DNA from: an uncultured Flavobacteriaceae bacterium
Lineage (GTDB): Bacteria > Bacteroidota > Bacteroidia > Flavobacteriales > Flavobacteriaceae
DNA length: 64,000 nt
NCBI GenBank assembly: GCA_947494325.1
Contig: CANLUS010000001.1
Span: 372,001 to 436,000 of the forward strand
Reading direction: 5' to 3'
Shown here: one piece after another, positions 18,199 to 28,125 of the stretch
How positions within the stretch are numbered: position 1 is the stretch's first letter
Layout: each line of letters starts with the position of its first letter
Notes under the pieces: model-generated
Told to the model about the DNA's origin: nothing
Seen by the model: only the letters and a program-made list of their open reading frames with translations
Databases searched by the model: none
Program-made: the position numbers and the translations under genes

Positions 18199-19563
18199 TT
18201 ATTCAGCTAAGTTTATTTCAACTCTTCTGTTTTGTGCTCTACCTTTTCTTGTTCTGTTAGAAGCAATTGGATTGTCTTCACCAAAACCTTTAGAAGATAA
18301 TCTAGAGGCATCGATACCTTTAGTTGCTAGATAATCCATTACAGCTTTTGCTCTTTTTTCAGATAAAGAAGCATTTAATTTAGCCGAACCTACACTATCA
18401 GTATGTCCTTCAATTTTAAAGTTAGAATCTTTAAATTCTTTCATGATATCAGCAATTAAATCTAATTTCTCGCTTACACCTACTCTAAAACTATCTTTAC
18501 CACTATTAAAGTAGATTGCTTTTGCAAACTCATCTAACTTTGCTTTCGCCTCTTCAGTGATAATTTTTTCTGGACAACCTTGGTTAGAAGCAGGACCTAC
18601 TTCACTCACACAGTTATCGTCTTTGTCTAATACTCCGTCACCGTCAGTATCAGGCCAAGGACAACCATCATTTTCAGCTGGGCCAGCTACATCTTTACAT
18701 TTATCTTTACTATCAATCACACCGTCACCATCAGCATCAGGACAACCATTATTGGCAGCCGTACCTTTTTCGTTAGGACAAGCGTCATCTTTATCTGCAA
18801 TACCATCACTGTCAGCATCAGGACAACCGTTTAAAGCAGCTAAACCAGCAGTGTTAGGACACGCATCGTCGCCATCTTTAATACCGTCTCCATCTGTATC
18901 AGGACAACCATTGAAAGCCTCTAAACCGAATACTTCTGGACATTCATCATCTTTGTCATAAATGCCATCTTTATCAGTGTCTTTACCACCAAATTTAACA
19001 ACAACACCTAAAGCATGTTGAAAATGTGGTAACTGACGAGCTTCATCAAACGAATGCTTATAAGTAGACTGTACGTTTAAACCTACAAAGTCACTGAACA
19101 TAAAGTTGATACCAAGACCTCCATTGAAAGTACCTGCTCCTATATCATCTAAAAAAGTATATCCACCACCCACAGCAACATAAGGATCTAGCCATTTTGA
19201 TTGACCGAAAACATTATTCAAATCATATCGGATATCCAAATCAGCTCCAACATAAGATAAATTTTCAACTGAACTGTCTCCAACTTTATCTATTCTGTTA
19301 ATAGATCCAGCTATACCTAAAGAGAATCCATCTCCTAAATATCTACCAACGTGAATACGTGAAATAGAAGGTACTAAATTGTAATGATCACCTACATTAA
19401 AATACTCATCAAACCAATTCCCTAAACCAGGTTGATTTGTAGGATATAAATCAACTGCGTTGATACCTACATCAATCTTCCATGGATTGTTTTCGTCTTG
19501 TGCACTCATACTGAACCCAGCAAAAAGAACTAAAACGAATAATACTTTTTTTAAATGTTTCAT
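18199..19563 (-). CDS. OmpA-family outer-membrane protein with thrombospondin type 3 repeats
   Basis: 454 residues. Signal peptide 1-21 (ending FSMSAQ), an eight-strand-type barrel to about 190, then five to six calcium-binding thrombospondin type 3 repeats with the DxDxDGxxDxxD pattern and NGCPD spacers (about 195-325), then a peptidoglycan-binding OmpA domain (about 335-454) with the [19 protein letters not shown] block and NRRVEINL end. It links outer membrane to peptidoglycan. It has its own promoter and terminator and is likely highly expressed. Confidence 0.95.
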   Translation of the reverse strand: MKHLKKVLFVLVLFAGFSMSAQDENNPWKIDVGINAVDLYPTNQPGLGNWFDEYFNVGDHYNLVPSISRIHVGRYLGDGFSLGIAGSINRIDKVGDSSVENLSYVGADLDIRYDLNNVFGQSKWLDPYVAVGGGYTFLDDIGAGTFNGGLGINFMFSDFVGLNVQSTYKHSFDEARQLPHFQHALGVVVKFGGKDTDKDGIYDKDDECPEVFGLEAFNGCPDTDGDGIKDGDDACPNTAGLAALNGCPDADSDGIADKDDACPNEKGTAANNGCPDADGDGVIDSKDKCKDVAGPAENDGCPWPDTDGDGVLDKDDNCVSEVGPASNQGCPEKIITEEAKAKLDEFAKAIYFNSGKDSFRVGVSEKLDLIADIMKEFKDSNFKIEGHTDSVGSAKLNASLSEKRAKAVMDYLATKGIDASRLSSKGFGEDNPIASNRTRKGRAQNRRVEINLAE

Positions 19564-19626
19564 TTTAACTAATTTAAATTATAATTTCTGTTTCTAATTT
19601 TTAACAAACTTTTATGCTTGTAATTG

Positions 19627-19634
19627 CAAATATA
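19627..19634 (-). promoter_or_regulatory. Promoter -7 box for the OmpA gene
   Basis: TATATTTG on the minus strand matches TAnnTTTG exactly, 63 bp before the start codon. Confidence 0.55.
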
Positions 19635-19668
19635 TAAAATCTTATTAAGATACTAATCTTTTGGATAA

Positions 19669-21813
19669 TTAATAAAAGGTAGCTCTATTGTCTTCAATCT
19701 CTGCAAATTTCTTCAAAGCGTCATAAGCTTTACTCGTTTTGCCTTGTAATTTACTCTGTAGAGTTGATGAAAAACTTTTATAGTTTTCTATTTTAGCAGG
19801 CGCCTCGATACTTGTCATTTTAACTGAAAACATACCATTCTTACCTTCTACCTTTCTATAAATTTTATTTGGTTCTAAGCCAACTAAAGCTCCAATAAGC
19901 TCTGGTGCACTACCCACACCAGGCAATGCCGGACTTGCTAGGGAAACCGCCTTTGAAGAATTTTTTCGAACATTGAAGTTTTGTGCAATATCATCTAAAG
20001 TAGCTCCAGTCATTTTATCCGCTATCATTTTAGCCTTCTTTTCATTCATGAGCTTCAATCGTATAAGACCTTTAGAGGTACCTAACGTTAATCCTTTTTT
20101 ATTCTTTTTTGTCAATTGAACAACGGCGTATCCATTATCAATATCGAATCTTTTAATGTCATTCTCTTTTGTAGCTGAATCGAACGCCCAAGTAACTATG
20201 GCTCTTTGGTTTCCTAATGTAGAGACTCTTTCATCTAACTTTTGAAGACCCATTGTAGGCTGTACTGAATAACTATTGTCCTTGGCCAACTCAACAATAT
20301 CGTTAGAATCGGTTAAATTCGAAGCAAAGGTTTCTGCTTTTTCGAACACGGCATTTTCAGTATTATCAGATGCTTCAATTGCTCTAGCGAATCGTGCTAC
20401 TTTATATGCAGGTTGTTTGTTTTTTTGACCTTGAATTTCTATAATATGAAATCCAAAAGTAGTCTTTACAACTCCAATGTCTCCCACTTTACCTTCGAAC
20501 GTATAATCTCTAAATTCTGGCACCATTCTACCATAATTATACCAACCTAAGTCTCCTCCTTTTGCACCACTCCCTTTGTCTGATGAAAGCTCTTTTGCCA
20601 AATCAGCAAACTTAGAATTATCCCTTTTAAATAAGGCAACTAAGCTATCTGCTGTTTTCTTAACTTCTTCTTCTGGTCTAGCGTTTGCTGGATCAGCACT
20701 TCTTGAACCTAGAAATGGCAATAAAATATGTCTAGATTGAACAGAGTCTGGCATTTGTTTTACTTCAATCAATTTTGCCAATTCGAAATTTGCACCTTCC
20801 TTATATGGACCATACACACTTCCAACAGTCAAATTAGAAATAGTATCCGCAATACTCCTTGGTAGAAGTGCCTTCGTATAAAATTTATCATCCAAAGGCG
20901 TATCTGATTGATTATCTCTCAAAAATGCTGCGGCATCCGTTGAGTTTTGAAACCCAACAATATTCACATTCGCTTTAGCGGCAGTGCTATATTCTTCTCT
21001 ATCATTTATTAAACTTGCCAGTTCTTCTTTGATAATGGCTTCATCTTCTTCTGTAGGTGTGATCTCAAACTTTACAAAACTCAAATTTACGGTAGGGTCC
21101 GTAATATAATCCTCTTTATGTGCTTTAACATAGGCTTTAATTTCATCATCCGAAATAGTAATCAAACTATCTGAAATTGAACTATACGGAACGTATACAT
21201 ATTCTAAATCCATTTTTGTATTCTGCTCATTATAGTAGTATTCTCCTTCTTTTAAGGTAACTCCAAGTCCGGCCTTTATCAAATTAGAATAGGTTCCTAG
21301 TTCTAAATTCGTTTTAATACTTTTCTCATAATTCAACCAACCCAACCATGCAGTTCTTCCTTCTTCACTTTCAGAATCATCTTTTAATGTTGCAACATAT
21401 TCTTTCAATTTCTCTTCGTCAAAAAGACCTGCTTCATTTTTGAAAATAGGACTATTTTGAACAAATGGTTGACTCACAATTGCGTCCCATACGTCTTTCT
21501 CTCCTACAACAATTCCTGACTTTTCTAATTGCGTCTTATATACTTTTTCACGAACTAAATTGTCCCAAGCAGATTTTACATTTTGTATTTGAGAAGTTCT
21601 ATTATTTGTACTTGCTCTTTGCTGATCTACTAGTTGTGCAAATTCTTCACGACTAATCTTCTCGCCATTAATCTCACCTATATCATTTGTATTCTTATTA
21701 AACAATGGGCTATTTGCATCAAACAAGCCAGTTAATACGAATGAAAACAACGCGAGTGCAATGATTATTATCAAAAACATTGAACGCTCTCTAATCTTTC
21801 CTAAAATTGCCAT
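19669..21813 (-). CDS. PpiD-like periplasmic peptidyl-prolyl isomerase/chaperone
   Basis: 714 residues. One N-terminal membrane anchor (MFLIIIIALALFSFVLTGLF, residues 12-31), a SurA/PpiD-type N-terminal chaperone region, and a parvulin (PpiC) domain at about 345-455 with SRHILLPF, GGDLGWYNYGRMVPEF and TTFGFHIIEI. The remainder resembles a degenerate second parvulin. It helps folding of outer-membrane proteins in the periplasm. Located at the 3' end of the envelope gene run from coaX; length slightly above E. coli PpiD (623). Confidence 0.9.
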   Translation of the reverse strand: MAILGKIRERSMFLIIIIALALFSFVLTGLFDANSPLFNKNTNDIGEINGEKISREEFAQLVDQQRASTNNRTSQIQNVKSAWDNLVREKVYKTQLEKSGIVVGEKDVWDAIVSQPFVQNSPIFKNEAGLFDEEKLKEYVATLKDDSESEEGRTAWLGWLNYEKSIKTNLELGTYSNLIKAGLGVTLKEGEYYYNEQNTKMDLEYVYVPYSSISDSLITISDDEIKAYVKAHKEDYITDPTVNLSFVKFEITPTEEDEAIIKEELASLINDREEYSTAAKANVNIVGFQNSTDAAAFLRDNQSDTPLDDKFYTKALLPRSIADTISNLTVGSVYGPYKEGANFELAKLIEVKQMPDSVQSRHILLPFLGSRSADPANARPEEEVKKTADSLVALFKRDNSKFADLAKELSSDKGSGAKGGDLGWYNYGRMVPEFRDYTFEGKVGDIGVVKTTFGFHIIEIQGQKNKQPAYKVARFARAIEASDNTENAVFEKAETFASNLTDSNDIVELAKDNSYSVQPTMGLQKLDERVSTLGNQRAIVTWAFDSATKENDIKRFDIDNGYAVVQLTKKNKKGLTLGTSKGLIRLKLMNEKKAKMIADKMTGATLDDIAQNFNVRKNSSKAVSLASPALPGVGSAPELIGALVGLEPNKIYRKVEGKNGMFSVKMTSIEAPAKIENYKSFSSTLQSKLQGKTSKAYDALKKFAEIEDNRATFY

Positions 21814-21907
21814 TCTTCTTTTCTTTTAAATTCAGTGTGCGAAAATACAATATCCCTTCAAATAAAAAAACAGAAATTACAGTAAATTTAACCCTCTAAA
21901 AATAGAG

Positions 21908-23170
21908 CTACTCTTCTTTAAATAAAACTTTTAGGTAAATATTTTCAATTTTTGAAGAGGATACTTCTTTAATTGTAAATTGATAATTCTCAATTTCTAC
22001 TATTTCTTCTGCTTCAGGAATGTTTTCTGTGTGATGCACAATCAATCCACCAAGAGTTTCATAAGCATCATTTTCTGGAAGTTCAAGATCATAGGTTTCA
22101 TTTACATAATCTACTTCAATCCTTGCCGAAAACTCAAACTCTCGATCGTTTACTTTGTATTCAATTAATTCGCTTGAATCATGTTCATCTTCTATTTCAC
22201 CAAATAATTCTTCCACAATATCTTCGACTGTTATCAACCCCGAAGTTCCGCCATATTCATCCAACACAATCGCTACACTTTTACTCTTCTTGGTTAATTC
22301 ATTCATGATATCATTAATCATCATTGTTTCTGGAACAATAACGATGGGTAACAAAATGGATCGAATACTTTTAGGTTTTTTAAACAAATCGAAAACGTGT
22401 ACATATCCAATTATATCATCTAACGAATCTTTATACACCATAATTTTAGAAAGTCCCGTTTCAATAAAAAGATCTTTCAAACTTTTCAAAGACTCATGCA
22501 ATTCAATCGCCACAATTTCTGTTCTCGGAATCATGGCTTCTCTCGCTTTAACATCGTGAAAATCTAATGCATTTTGGAAGATCTGTATTTCTGAATCCAT
22601 TTCATCGTCGTTCGAAGTTTCTAACTGCTCCGAAATATAATTACTAAGTTCAACTTTACTAAATACAAGCTGTGCATCATCTTTTTTGGTATTAAAAAAA
22701 ACACGCAAAATAAAATCCGAAATAAAAATGATAAATTCAGAAATGATGTAGAATAGTATAAAAAAAATGTACGCTGGTAACGCAAAAATTTTCAATGCTT
22801 CATTCGCATAGATTCTATAAATTGCTTTTGGGATAAATTCAGCAGTAATTAAGATTATAAACGTAGAAATAACGGTTTGAATTAGCAGCATCAAAAATTC
22901 ACTTGCTATATATGGAGTCAAAAAAGACAGTAATAATTCACCCATAAAATAACCGTAAACAACCAAGGAAATATTATTTCCAACTAGCATTGTAGTAATA
23001 AATTTCGAAGGGTTTTCGGTTAGTTTATGAAGTATTCTTGATAAGAAATTACCACGCTTTTTCTCAAGCTCGATATGCATTTTGTTCGCAGAAACAAAGG
23101 CTATTTCCATGCCGGAAAAGAAGGCCGAAAGCAGTATTGATATGAATATGATTAGAATTTGTAACTCCAA
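21908..23170 (-). CDS. CNNM/CorC-type membrane protein with CBS pair (hemolysin-like)
   Basis: 420 residues. Domain order: DUF21/CNNM transmembrane region (1-190, about four hydrophobic segments, with FFSGMEIAFVSANK at 18-31), tandem CBS domains (about 205-325, AREAMIPRTEIVAI and GLITVEDIVEELFGEIEDE), then a CorC/HlyC C-terminal domain. Family members act in magnesium/cobalt efflux; the hemolysin label is historical. It starts with TTG two bases after the M24 gene stop, so it is co-transcribed. Gliding protein GldE has the same architecture, but gldD is not adjacent. Confidence 0.9.
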   Translation of the reverse strand: MELQILIIFISILLSAFFSGMEIAFVSANKMHIELEKKRGNFLSRILHKLTENPSKFITTMLVGNNISLVVYGYFMGELLLSFLTPYIASEFLMLLIQTVISTFIILITAEFIPKAIYRIYANEALKIFALPAYIFFILFYIISEFIIFISDFILRVFFNTKKDDAQLVFSKVELSNYISEQLETSNDDEMDSEIQIFQNALDFHDVKAREAMIPRTEIVAIELHESLKSLKDLFIETGLSKIMVYKDSLDDIIGYVHVFDLFKKPKSIRSILLPIVIVPETMMINDIMNELTKKSKSVAIVLDEYGGTSGLITVEDIVEELFGEIEDEHDSSELIEYKVNDREFEFSARIEVDYVNETYDLELPENDAYETLGGLIVHHTENIPEAEEIVEIENYQFTIKEVSSSKIENIYLKVLFKEE

Positions 23171-23172
23171 TT

Positions 23173-24495
23173 TTATTTCACTTTTATTGGAATAATAGCT
23201 TCTTGTCTCTTATTGATATATCTGAATCCATCTTTTCCATAAAAACCAGGTTCTTCTAACATAATTCTAATATCTCTATTCCAAGCCTTGACATGCACTG
23301 TTGTATTCAATTCAATGGCGTATGCTGTATTTCTATGTAGTGGATAATCTCCATTGACAGGCACACCACCTTGTGAATCCCACATGCCGATGGTAGAACC
23401 CGAAGAATGTCCATAAAGCCCTAACGGATGCGTATAAATTGACGGTCTAAGACCTTCTTTTTTCGCCTCTTTCAAAGATTTCGATAAGATTTCATTTCCA
23501 GTTTTTCCTTCAATATAATTTGATGTTAGTATGTCTTGTAATCTATTACCTTTTTGAAAGGCAGTCATTAAAAATGCAGGAACCTTCGTCTCATCATCTT
23601 TTAAAACATAAGCATGTTGCTGACAATCGGTATTTAAGCGGAGATATGTAATCCCAAAATCACAATGCAGTAAATCGCCTTTCTGGATGATATTCTCACC
23701 TGGTCTTTTCGAAAAAGAGGTAATATGGCTTCCTAATTTTTCACTTGAGCGTTGTATATCCACCGTTGGATGAAACCATGTTTTCAAGCCTAAGTCGTTT
23801 ACTTTTTGACGCATATACCAAACCAAATCATCGGTTGTTGTTTGTGATGGTTTGATTACCTTATCGGAAAACGTTTCAGCAATAATATCGTGCGTTATCT
23901 GGGTAAGTTGCTCGAATAACTGCATTTCTTTTTCGGTTCTAGTTTCGATCCAAGCAATTGCTAATTTTTCTGCCGATGTAATTTTAGCTTTGTACACTTG
24001 GGGTAACTTTTCCGTAAACCAATCGTAATCGGTTTTCACTAGCCCATCTGCAATGGCAAAATATTTAGACATATTTAACCCGATATTTTTGGGGTTTCTG
24101 TCTTTTATCAAAGTAAACAGGGCTTCCCATTGATCGGGTTGTTTTTCTTTTTGCCACGCTGATGTTATATTCTCTCCAACGTTATAACGTGCTACGGCTA
24201 ATTTTTCAATAGTGTTTTGTTGCTTATTCCTGTAAAAAACCAATACTGTACGTCTTCTGGCATTTAACCAAGTTGAAGGTAACATGGTTCGTAATACAGG
24301 GTCTTCATTATATTCTCTCGAAATGAGAATCCACATGTCTATATTGGTACGATCCATTAATTGTGGTAAGAGATTATCAAAACGATCTTTTAATATATCG
24401 TCTTCAACCTTGGATCTTTCCCGTAAAGGTAAAATTTGTGCAAAGGATAGTTGAGCTATTATGCATAACCCAAAAAAAAAGGCTTTCTTCGTCAT
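23173..24495 (-). CDS. Secreted M24-family metallopeptidase (Xaa-Pro aminopeptidase-like)
   Basis: 440 residues with a signal peptide (1-19, ending SFA). The M24 metal ligands can be followed in order: the two Asp in HCDFGITYLRLNTDCQQ, the His in HPLGLYGHSSG, and the Glu residues in AIELNT and LEEPGFYG. An N-terminal creatinase-like region precedes. It probably trims peptides in the periplasm or outside the cell. It is the only gene of the run without an obvious envelope-assembly role. Confidence 0.85.
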   Translation of the reverse strand: MTKKAFFFGLCIIAQLSFAQILPLRERSKVEDDILKDRFDNLLPQLMDRTNIDMWILISREYNEDPVLRTMLPSTWLNARRRTVLVFYRNKQQNTIEKLAVARYNVGENITSAWQKEKQPDQWEALFTLIKDRNPKNIGLNMSKYFAIADGLVKTDYDWFTEKLPQVYKAKITSAEKLAIAWIETRTEKEMQLFEQLTQITHDIIAETFSDKVIKPSQTTTDDLVWYMRQKVNDLGLKTWFHPTVDIQRSSEKLGSHITSFSKRPGENIIQKGDLLHCDFGITYLRLNTDCQQHAYVLKDDETKVPAFLMTAFQKGNRLQDILTSNYIEGKTGNEILSKSLKEAKKEGLRPSIYTHPLGLYGHSSGSTIGMWDSQGGVPVNGDYPLHRNTAYAIELNTTVHVKAWNRDIRIMLEEPGFYGKDGFRYINKRQEAIIPIKVK

Positions 24496-24555
24496 AAAAA
24501 TAAGTGGCGTATTGGTTTTCGTTAACCAAATTACAATTTTATATTTTTATTCCGC

Positions 24556-24765
24556 TTATTTTTTTTGCTCTTCGTTTCTTGCTCTTTCTTCGTATCGTTT
24601 GATGAATTTTCGTTTAAAGAAAAATAAAAAAACCAATACTACAGAGAATCCTAGAAAAATATAGGCGTTATCTCTATCTGTTTCCCATCTTGAAATAGAT
24701 GTATAGAGAGAAAAAGCAGCCAATAACAAATAGGCAATACCAGAAATTTTTAAATATTTAATCAT
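24556..24765 (-). CDS. Small membrane protein, function unknown
   Basis: 69 residues with two hydrophobic segments (about 7-24 and 36-52) and a strongly charged C-terminal tail (KRKFIKRYEERARNEEQKK). It starts 3 bp after the lptC stop, which indicates co-transcription and supports that it is real. I do not recognise the family. Confidence 0.65.
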   Translation of the reverse strand: MIKYLKISGIAYLLLAAFSLYTSISRWETDRDNAYIFLGFSVVLVFLFFFKRKFIKRYEERARNEEQKK

Positions 24766-24768
24766 AAT

Positions 24769-25338
24769 CTAATTAGTTTCGTCAAAATAATGAACACTAC
24801 TGTAATTCTTAGCAATCATTTTAGTTAAATCCTCATTCGATTCGAAGCCCTTTCCTTTAAGTGTATCGTTTTTAACAATGAGTGTAAACTTCGATTCAGT
24901 ATAAATATAATGTGTGTTTTGATCCCAAAAAAGCTGATCTGTATACAAAACGGCCCCATCTTTATAATTTCTTACGATCACGTTATCCTTCACTTCAGAG
25001 ATGCCTGTTTTGCTATAGCTTTTACAATAATTTGCTGTTAGAGTTATCGAATCTCTATTTTTATCAAAGTTAGTGACTTCAATACCTGTTGGAAACTCTT
25101 GATATGGGTGTATTTCCCTATTTGTAAAATCATGTAGCAACGGTGCAGTCAATTTTGTCTTTACCGCACCAGAGTCTGTATGAACAAGATTGACATTTTT
25201 AGCGACACCAACTGGTAAGTTCTTATCTGCCAAAAAATCTTGTACCTCCTTAATATTGTTGCCACAAGAAGTACAAAACAACATCAAATAGATGATTGTC
25301 ATTGTATAAACAGGTATGTATGTCTTCCTTTTTAGCAT
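24769..25338 (-). CDS. lptC: LPS export protein LptC
   Basis: 189 residues. It has a lipoprotein-type signal ending CTSC (Cys25) and an LptC/OstA-like beta-jellyroll pattern (ITLTANYCKSYSKTG, NVIVRNYKDGAVLYTDQLFWD, YIYTESKFTLIVKNDTLKGKGFESN). LptC passes lipopolysaccharide from the inner-membrane transporter LptBFG to LptA. E. coli LptC is anchored by a transmembrane helix; the lipid anchor fits Bacteroidota members. It follows three TPR genes and an outer-membrane protein gene. Confidence 0.9.
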   Translation of the reverse strand: MLKRKTYIPVYTMTIIYLMLFCTSCGNNIKEVQDFLADKNLPVGVAKNVNLVHTDSGAVKTKLTAPLLHDFTNREIHPYQEFPTGIEVTNFDKNRDSITLTANYCKSYSKTGISEVKDNVIVRNYKDGAVLYTDQLFWDQNTHYIYTESKFTLIVKNDTLKGKGFESNEDLTKMIAKNYSSVHYFDETN

Positions 25339-25347
25339 GGGTCAAAG

Positions 25348-26709
25348 CTACGGAATTTTCACTGTCTCACCAATCCAACAATTGATTTGAAATTCTTTTG
25401 ATGTGAAATGTATTATTCGCCACTTACTGGGTGCATTGGCTAAATACGACTTGATATATTTATTCGCCCTAGAAGTCATACTGGGGTCGACTTCTTTTGC
25501 TTTTTCCGCCTTATTGGCAGCAGCTATAAATACCATTCTTTTAGAAAATTCATCTGTGCCGCAAGCATTCGCACTCGATGCATATAACCTTGCAATGAGC
25601 AAATAAGCCTTCCCCAAACTCGGACGTTCTTTTAGAGCTTTGTATGCATAGCTCAGAGATTGACTTTTATTGGTATGCTTTAATCCATATGCTATCCTAT
25701 AGAAATACTCTGCTCGTTTATAAGGGTCTTTTTCATCTTCAATTGATGGCTTAACCTTGCGCACATTTCTGACTTGGTCCTCATCCAATATCCGACATCC
25801 ACGAATATACGCGTCAAGTGAAGGATCAACTTTCCAATAAGCTTCTACTAACTTAGAGAAAATCGCTTCATCTCCGCACTCTTTCGAATTCAATCTAGAA
25901 ACTGCTCTTCGCAACCATTTAACATCTGTACTATGCTTATCCAATCCTTTTTTATAAAGTCGTAATAATCGTTCACAAGACACCGTCGTTCCTCTATGTA
26001 AAATCATATCTAAAATACCTTCAATCTGACCTAAACCTCTAAGATTTATCCCGTTATTCTTAAACATTAATGAATCTTTCTTGGAGAATAGTTCTCCTCT
26101 TGCTTTTTTTGCATTTAAAACATCCAAAGATTTAGAATGTATCTCTATTTTTTTATTTACCGCTTCTAGTGCAGTATCATAGGTATCAAATATTTCTTGA
26201 ACGTCTAAATCTTTATTGGCATCTTTAATCTGTTGGAAGTATTTCGCAATATTCTTAATACTCATTTGAGAAGGGTCCACCTGAAATGCCATTTCTAACT
26301 TTTCAAAAACCTCAGCCTTAGATGCGTCTCTCTTCTCTAAAGAAGTTGCCCAATCACTATATACTTTTCCTAAGTTTTCAGGAAAATATTGAACTCTTTG
26401 AGCATAAATCGAATCAATAAAAGCACTTTCTAGTTCTTTTTGATTTCCCGAGGCCTTTTGATAGCGATCTCCAATAATCTTCAAACCATATTTATAGATC
26501 ATTCTAGAAGACTTCGGACAGTTTTTAAAACTAACAATCCACGGTCGGTATGCACTTTTATAATCTTTGGCCTTTGCATGCTTATAAAACTCTAAGACGG
26601 TACTTTTACAATCTCGAACCGTAGCATCTTTTGTGTCTTGCGCAAATGAAGGTTCATGCTTAAAAAAGCACAGACAGGTAAGCATTAATATGAAACAATG
26701 CCTTTTCAA
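25348..26709 (-). CDS. TPR protein, copy 3 of a tandem triplet (most diverged)
   Basis: 453 residues. Signal peptide at about 1-23 (ending SFAQ), TPR-like helices throughout, and the family C-terminal signature CWIGETVKIP. It aligns with its two upstream neighbours along the whole length but is the most different: the helix pair around residues 300-330 that reads AYIFYAKVLEDRGKTTEAL in copy 1 is replaced by an unrelated stretch (RILDEDQVRNVRKVKPS). Periplasmic or outer-membrane scaffold role inferred from the signal peptide and from its position between an outer-membrane protein gene and lptC (10 bp before lptC). Confidence 0.85.
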   Translation of the reverse strand: MKRHCFILMLTCLCFFKHEPSFAQDTKDATVRDCKSTVLEFYKHAKAKDYKSAYRPWIVSFKNCPKSSRMIYKYGLKIIGDRYQKASGNQKELESAFIDSIYAQRVQYFPENLGKVYSDWATSLEKRDASKAEVFEKLEMAFQVDPSQMSIKNIAKYFQQIKDANKDLDVQEIFDTYDTALEAVNKKIEIHSKSLDVLNAKKARGELFSKKDSLMFKNNGINLRGLGQIEGILDMILHRGTTVSCERLLRLYKKGLDKHSTDVKWLRRAVSRLNSKECGDEAIFSKLVEAYWKVDPSLDAYIRGCRILDEDQVRNVRKVKPSIEDEKDPYKRAEYFYRIAYGLKHTNKSQSLSYAYKALKERPSLGKAYLLIARLYASSANACGTDEFSKRMVFIAAANKAEKAKEVDPSMTSRANKYIKSYLANAPSKWRIIHFTSKEFQINCWIGETVKIP

Positions 26710-26727
26710 AATGATAAAGTTTAATAT

Positions 26728-28098
26728 TTACGGAATTTTCACCGTTTCATTGATCCAGCAACCAATTTTATACGAGTCACCCGATTTATAGTCACTACCA
26801 AAAATGAGTTTTTTATTAGGCCCATTTGCCTTGTAACTCTTAATATATCGATTAGCCAATGACGAAATACTTGGATCGACAGATTTTGCTTTTATCGCTT
26901 TATTTACGGCAGCTATAAAAACCATTCGCTTGGTAATTTCATCCGTCCCGCAGCTATTTGCGCTTGCTGCATAGGCGCTAGCTATTAATAAATAAGCCTT
27001 ACCCATACTTGGTCTCTGAGCTAATGCTCTTTTCGCATAAGACGCCGCCGTAGCTGGGCTACCTCTTCTATAAGTTGTACCTATTTTGTATAAATATCCT
27101 GCTTTTTTATAAGGATCTGTCTCTAAGTCAACTGCCTTTTTACGATAGGTAGTTGCTTCCGCTTTTTTTCCTCTTTTATCTAGAACCGTTGCATAATAAA
27201 TATAAGCATCAGCAGAAGGTTCAGCATTTACATAAGCCTCAACTAACTGTGGAAAAATAGCTTCATCAGTACATTCTTTAGAGTTCAATCTAGAAGCCGC
27301 TCTTCTTAACCACTTGGCATCATTTTTATGCTCTTCGAAGCCTTTGGTGTATAACGGCACGAGTCGTTCACAAGTAGCAACTTCGCCTACGATCTTATCT
27401 AAAAGACCTTCAACTTGACCTAAACCTCTTAAGTTAATGGCGTCATTTTTTATCTTAGTCGCCTCTTTTTTAGTCAGCGTACCGCCATCAGCGACTTTTT
27501 TATCTAGTTTATCCTTACTTTTCGTATGGTAATCGATCTTCTTATTTACTGCTTCTAAGGCATCATCATAGGTGTCAAATACTTTCTGCGTATTACCATC
27601 TTTATTTTTATCGGTAACTTCCTGAAAATAAACTGCCAATTTTTTAATACTCATTTGGGCAGGATCGGCATTAAATGCCAATTCTAGCTTTTCAAAAATT
27701 TGTTTTTCAGAAGCACCTCTGCTTTCCAAAGAAATCGCCCAATCACTATATACCTTCCCTAAATTATCAGGGAAGTACTTGATTCGCTGTTCATAAATTT
27801 TATCGATTAAAGCGCTTTCAGTCTCTTTTTGAGCACCTGTCGCTTTACCGTAACGATGTTCTATAATTTTTAAACCGTACTTATAAATATTTTTAGAAGA
27901 TGCTGGGCAGTTCTCAAAACACCAAACCCATGGTTCATAAGAGTATTGATAATCTTTATTTCTTGCGAATTCATAGAACTCAGATAGTTTTTCTTTACAA
28001 AGCTCGGGGTTGTCGCCATATTTATCTTGCGAAAAAGCACCTTCAAAGGTTAATAAACATAATACAATGATTATATAATTTTGAAGGTGCTTTTTCAT
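26728..28098 (-). CDS. TPR protein, copy 2 of a tandem triplet
   Basis: 456 residues, full-length paralog of the genes on either side. Signal peptide to about residue 23 (ending AFSQ); conserved Cys in LCKEKL and ENCPASSKNIYKYGL; TPR helices including PSADAYIYYATVLDKRGKKAEA; end CWINETVKIP. Separated from copy 3 by 18 bp and from copy 1 by 27 bp, hence co-transcribed. No catalytic motif seen; likely protein-protein contacts in the envelope. Confidence 0.85.
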   Translation of the reverse strand: MKKHLQNYIIIVLCLLTFEGAFSQDKYGDNPELCKEKLSEFYEFARNKDYQYSYEPWVWCFENCPASSKNIYKYGLKIIEHRYGKATGAQKETESALIDKIYEQRIKYFPDNLGKVYSDWAISLESRGASEKQIFEKLELAFNADPAQMSIKKLAVYFQEVTDKNKDGNTQKVFDTYDDALEAVNKKIDYHTKSKDKLDKKVADGGTLTKKEATKIKNDAINLRGLGQVEGLLDKIVGEVATCERLVPLYTKGFEEHKNDAKWLRRAASRLNSKECTDEAIFPQLVEAYVNAEPSADAYIYYATVLDKRGKKAEATTYRKKAVDLETDPYKKAGYLYKIGTTYRRGSPATAASYAKRALAQRPSMGKAYLLIASAYAASANSCGTDEITKRMVFIAAVNKAIKAKSVDPSISSLANRYIKSYKANGPNKKLIFGSDYKSGDSYKIGCWINETVKIP

Positions 28099-28125
28099 AA
28101 GAAATATTTTATTATTAAATTCTTT

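Noticed and set aside
18670-18960. Tandem DNA repeats suggestive of a CRISPR-like array
   Set aside because: They encode protein-level calcium-binding repeats of OmpA, are not exact, and have no spacer structure.
18557-18961. 134-residue open frame opposite the OmpA gene
   Set aside because: It is the antisense of the thrombospondin type 3 repeats; its serine/proline repeats simply mirror the Asp/Gly coding repeats.
22155-22559. 134-residue plus-strand frame
   Set aside because: Antisense to the CBS region of the CorC-type gene; no family features.
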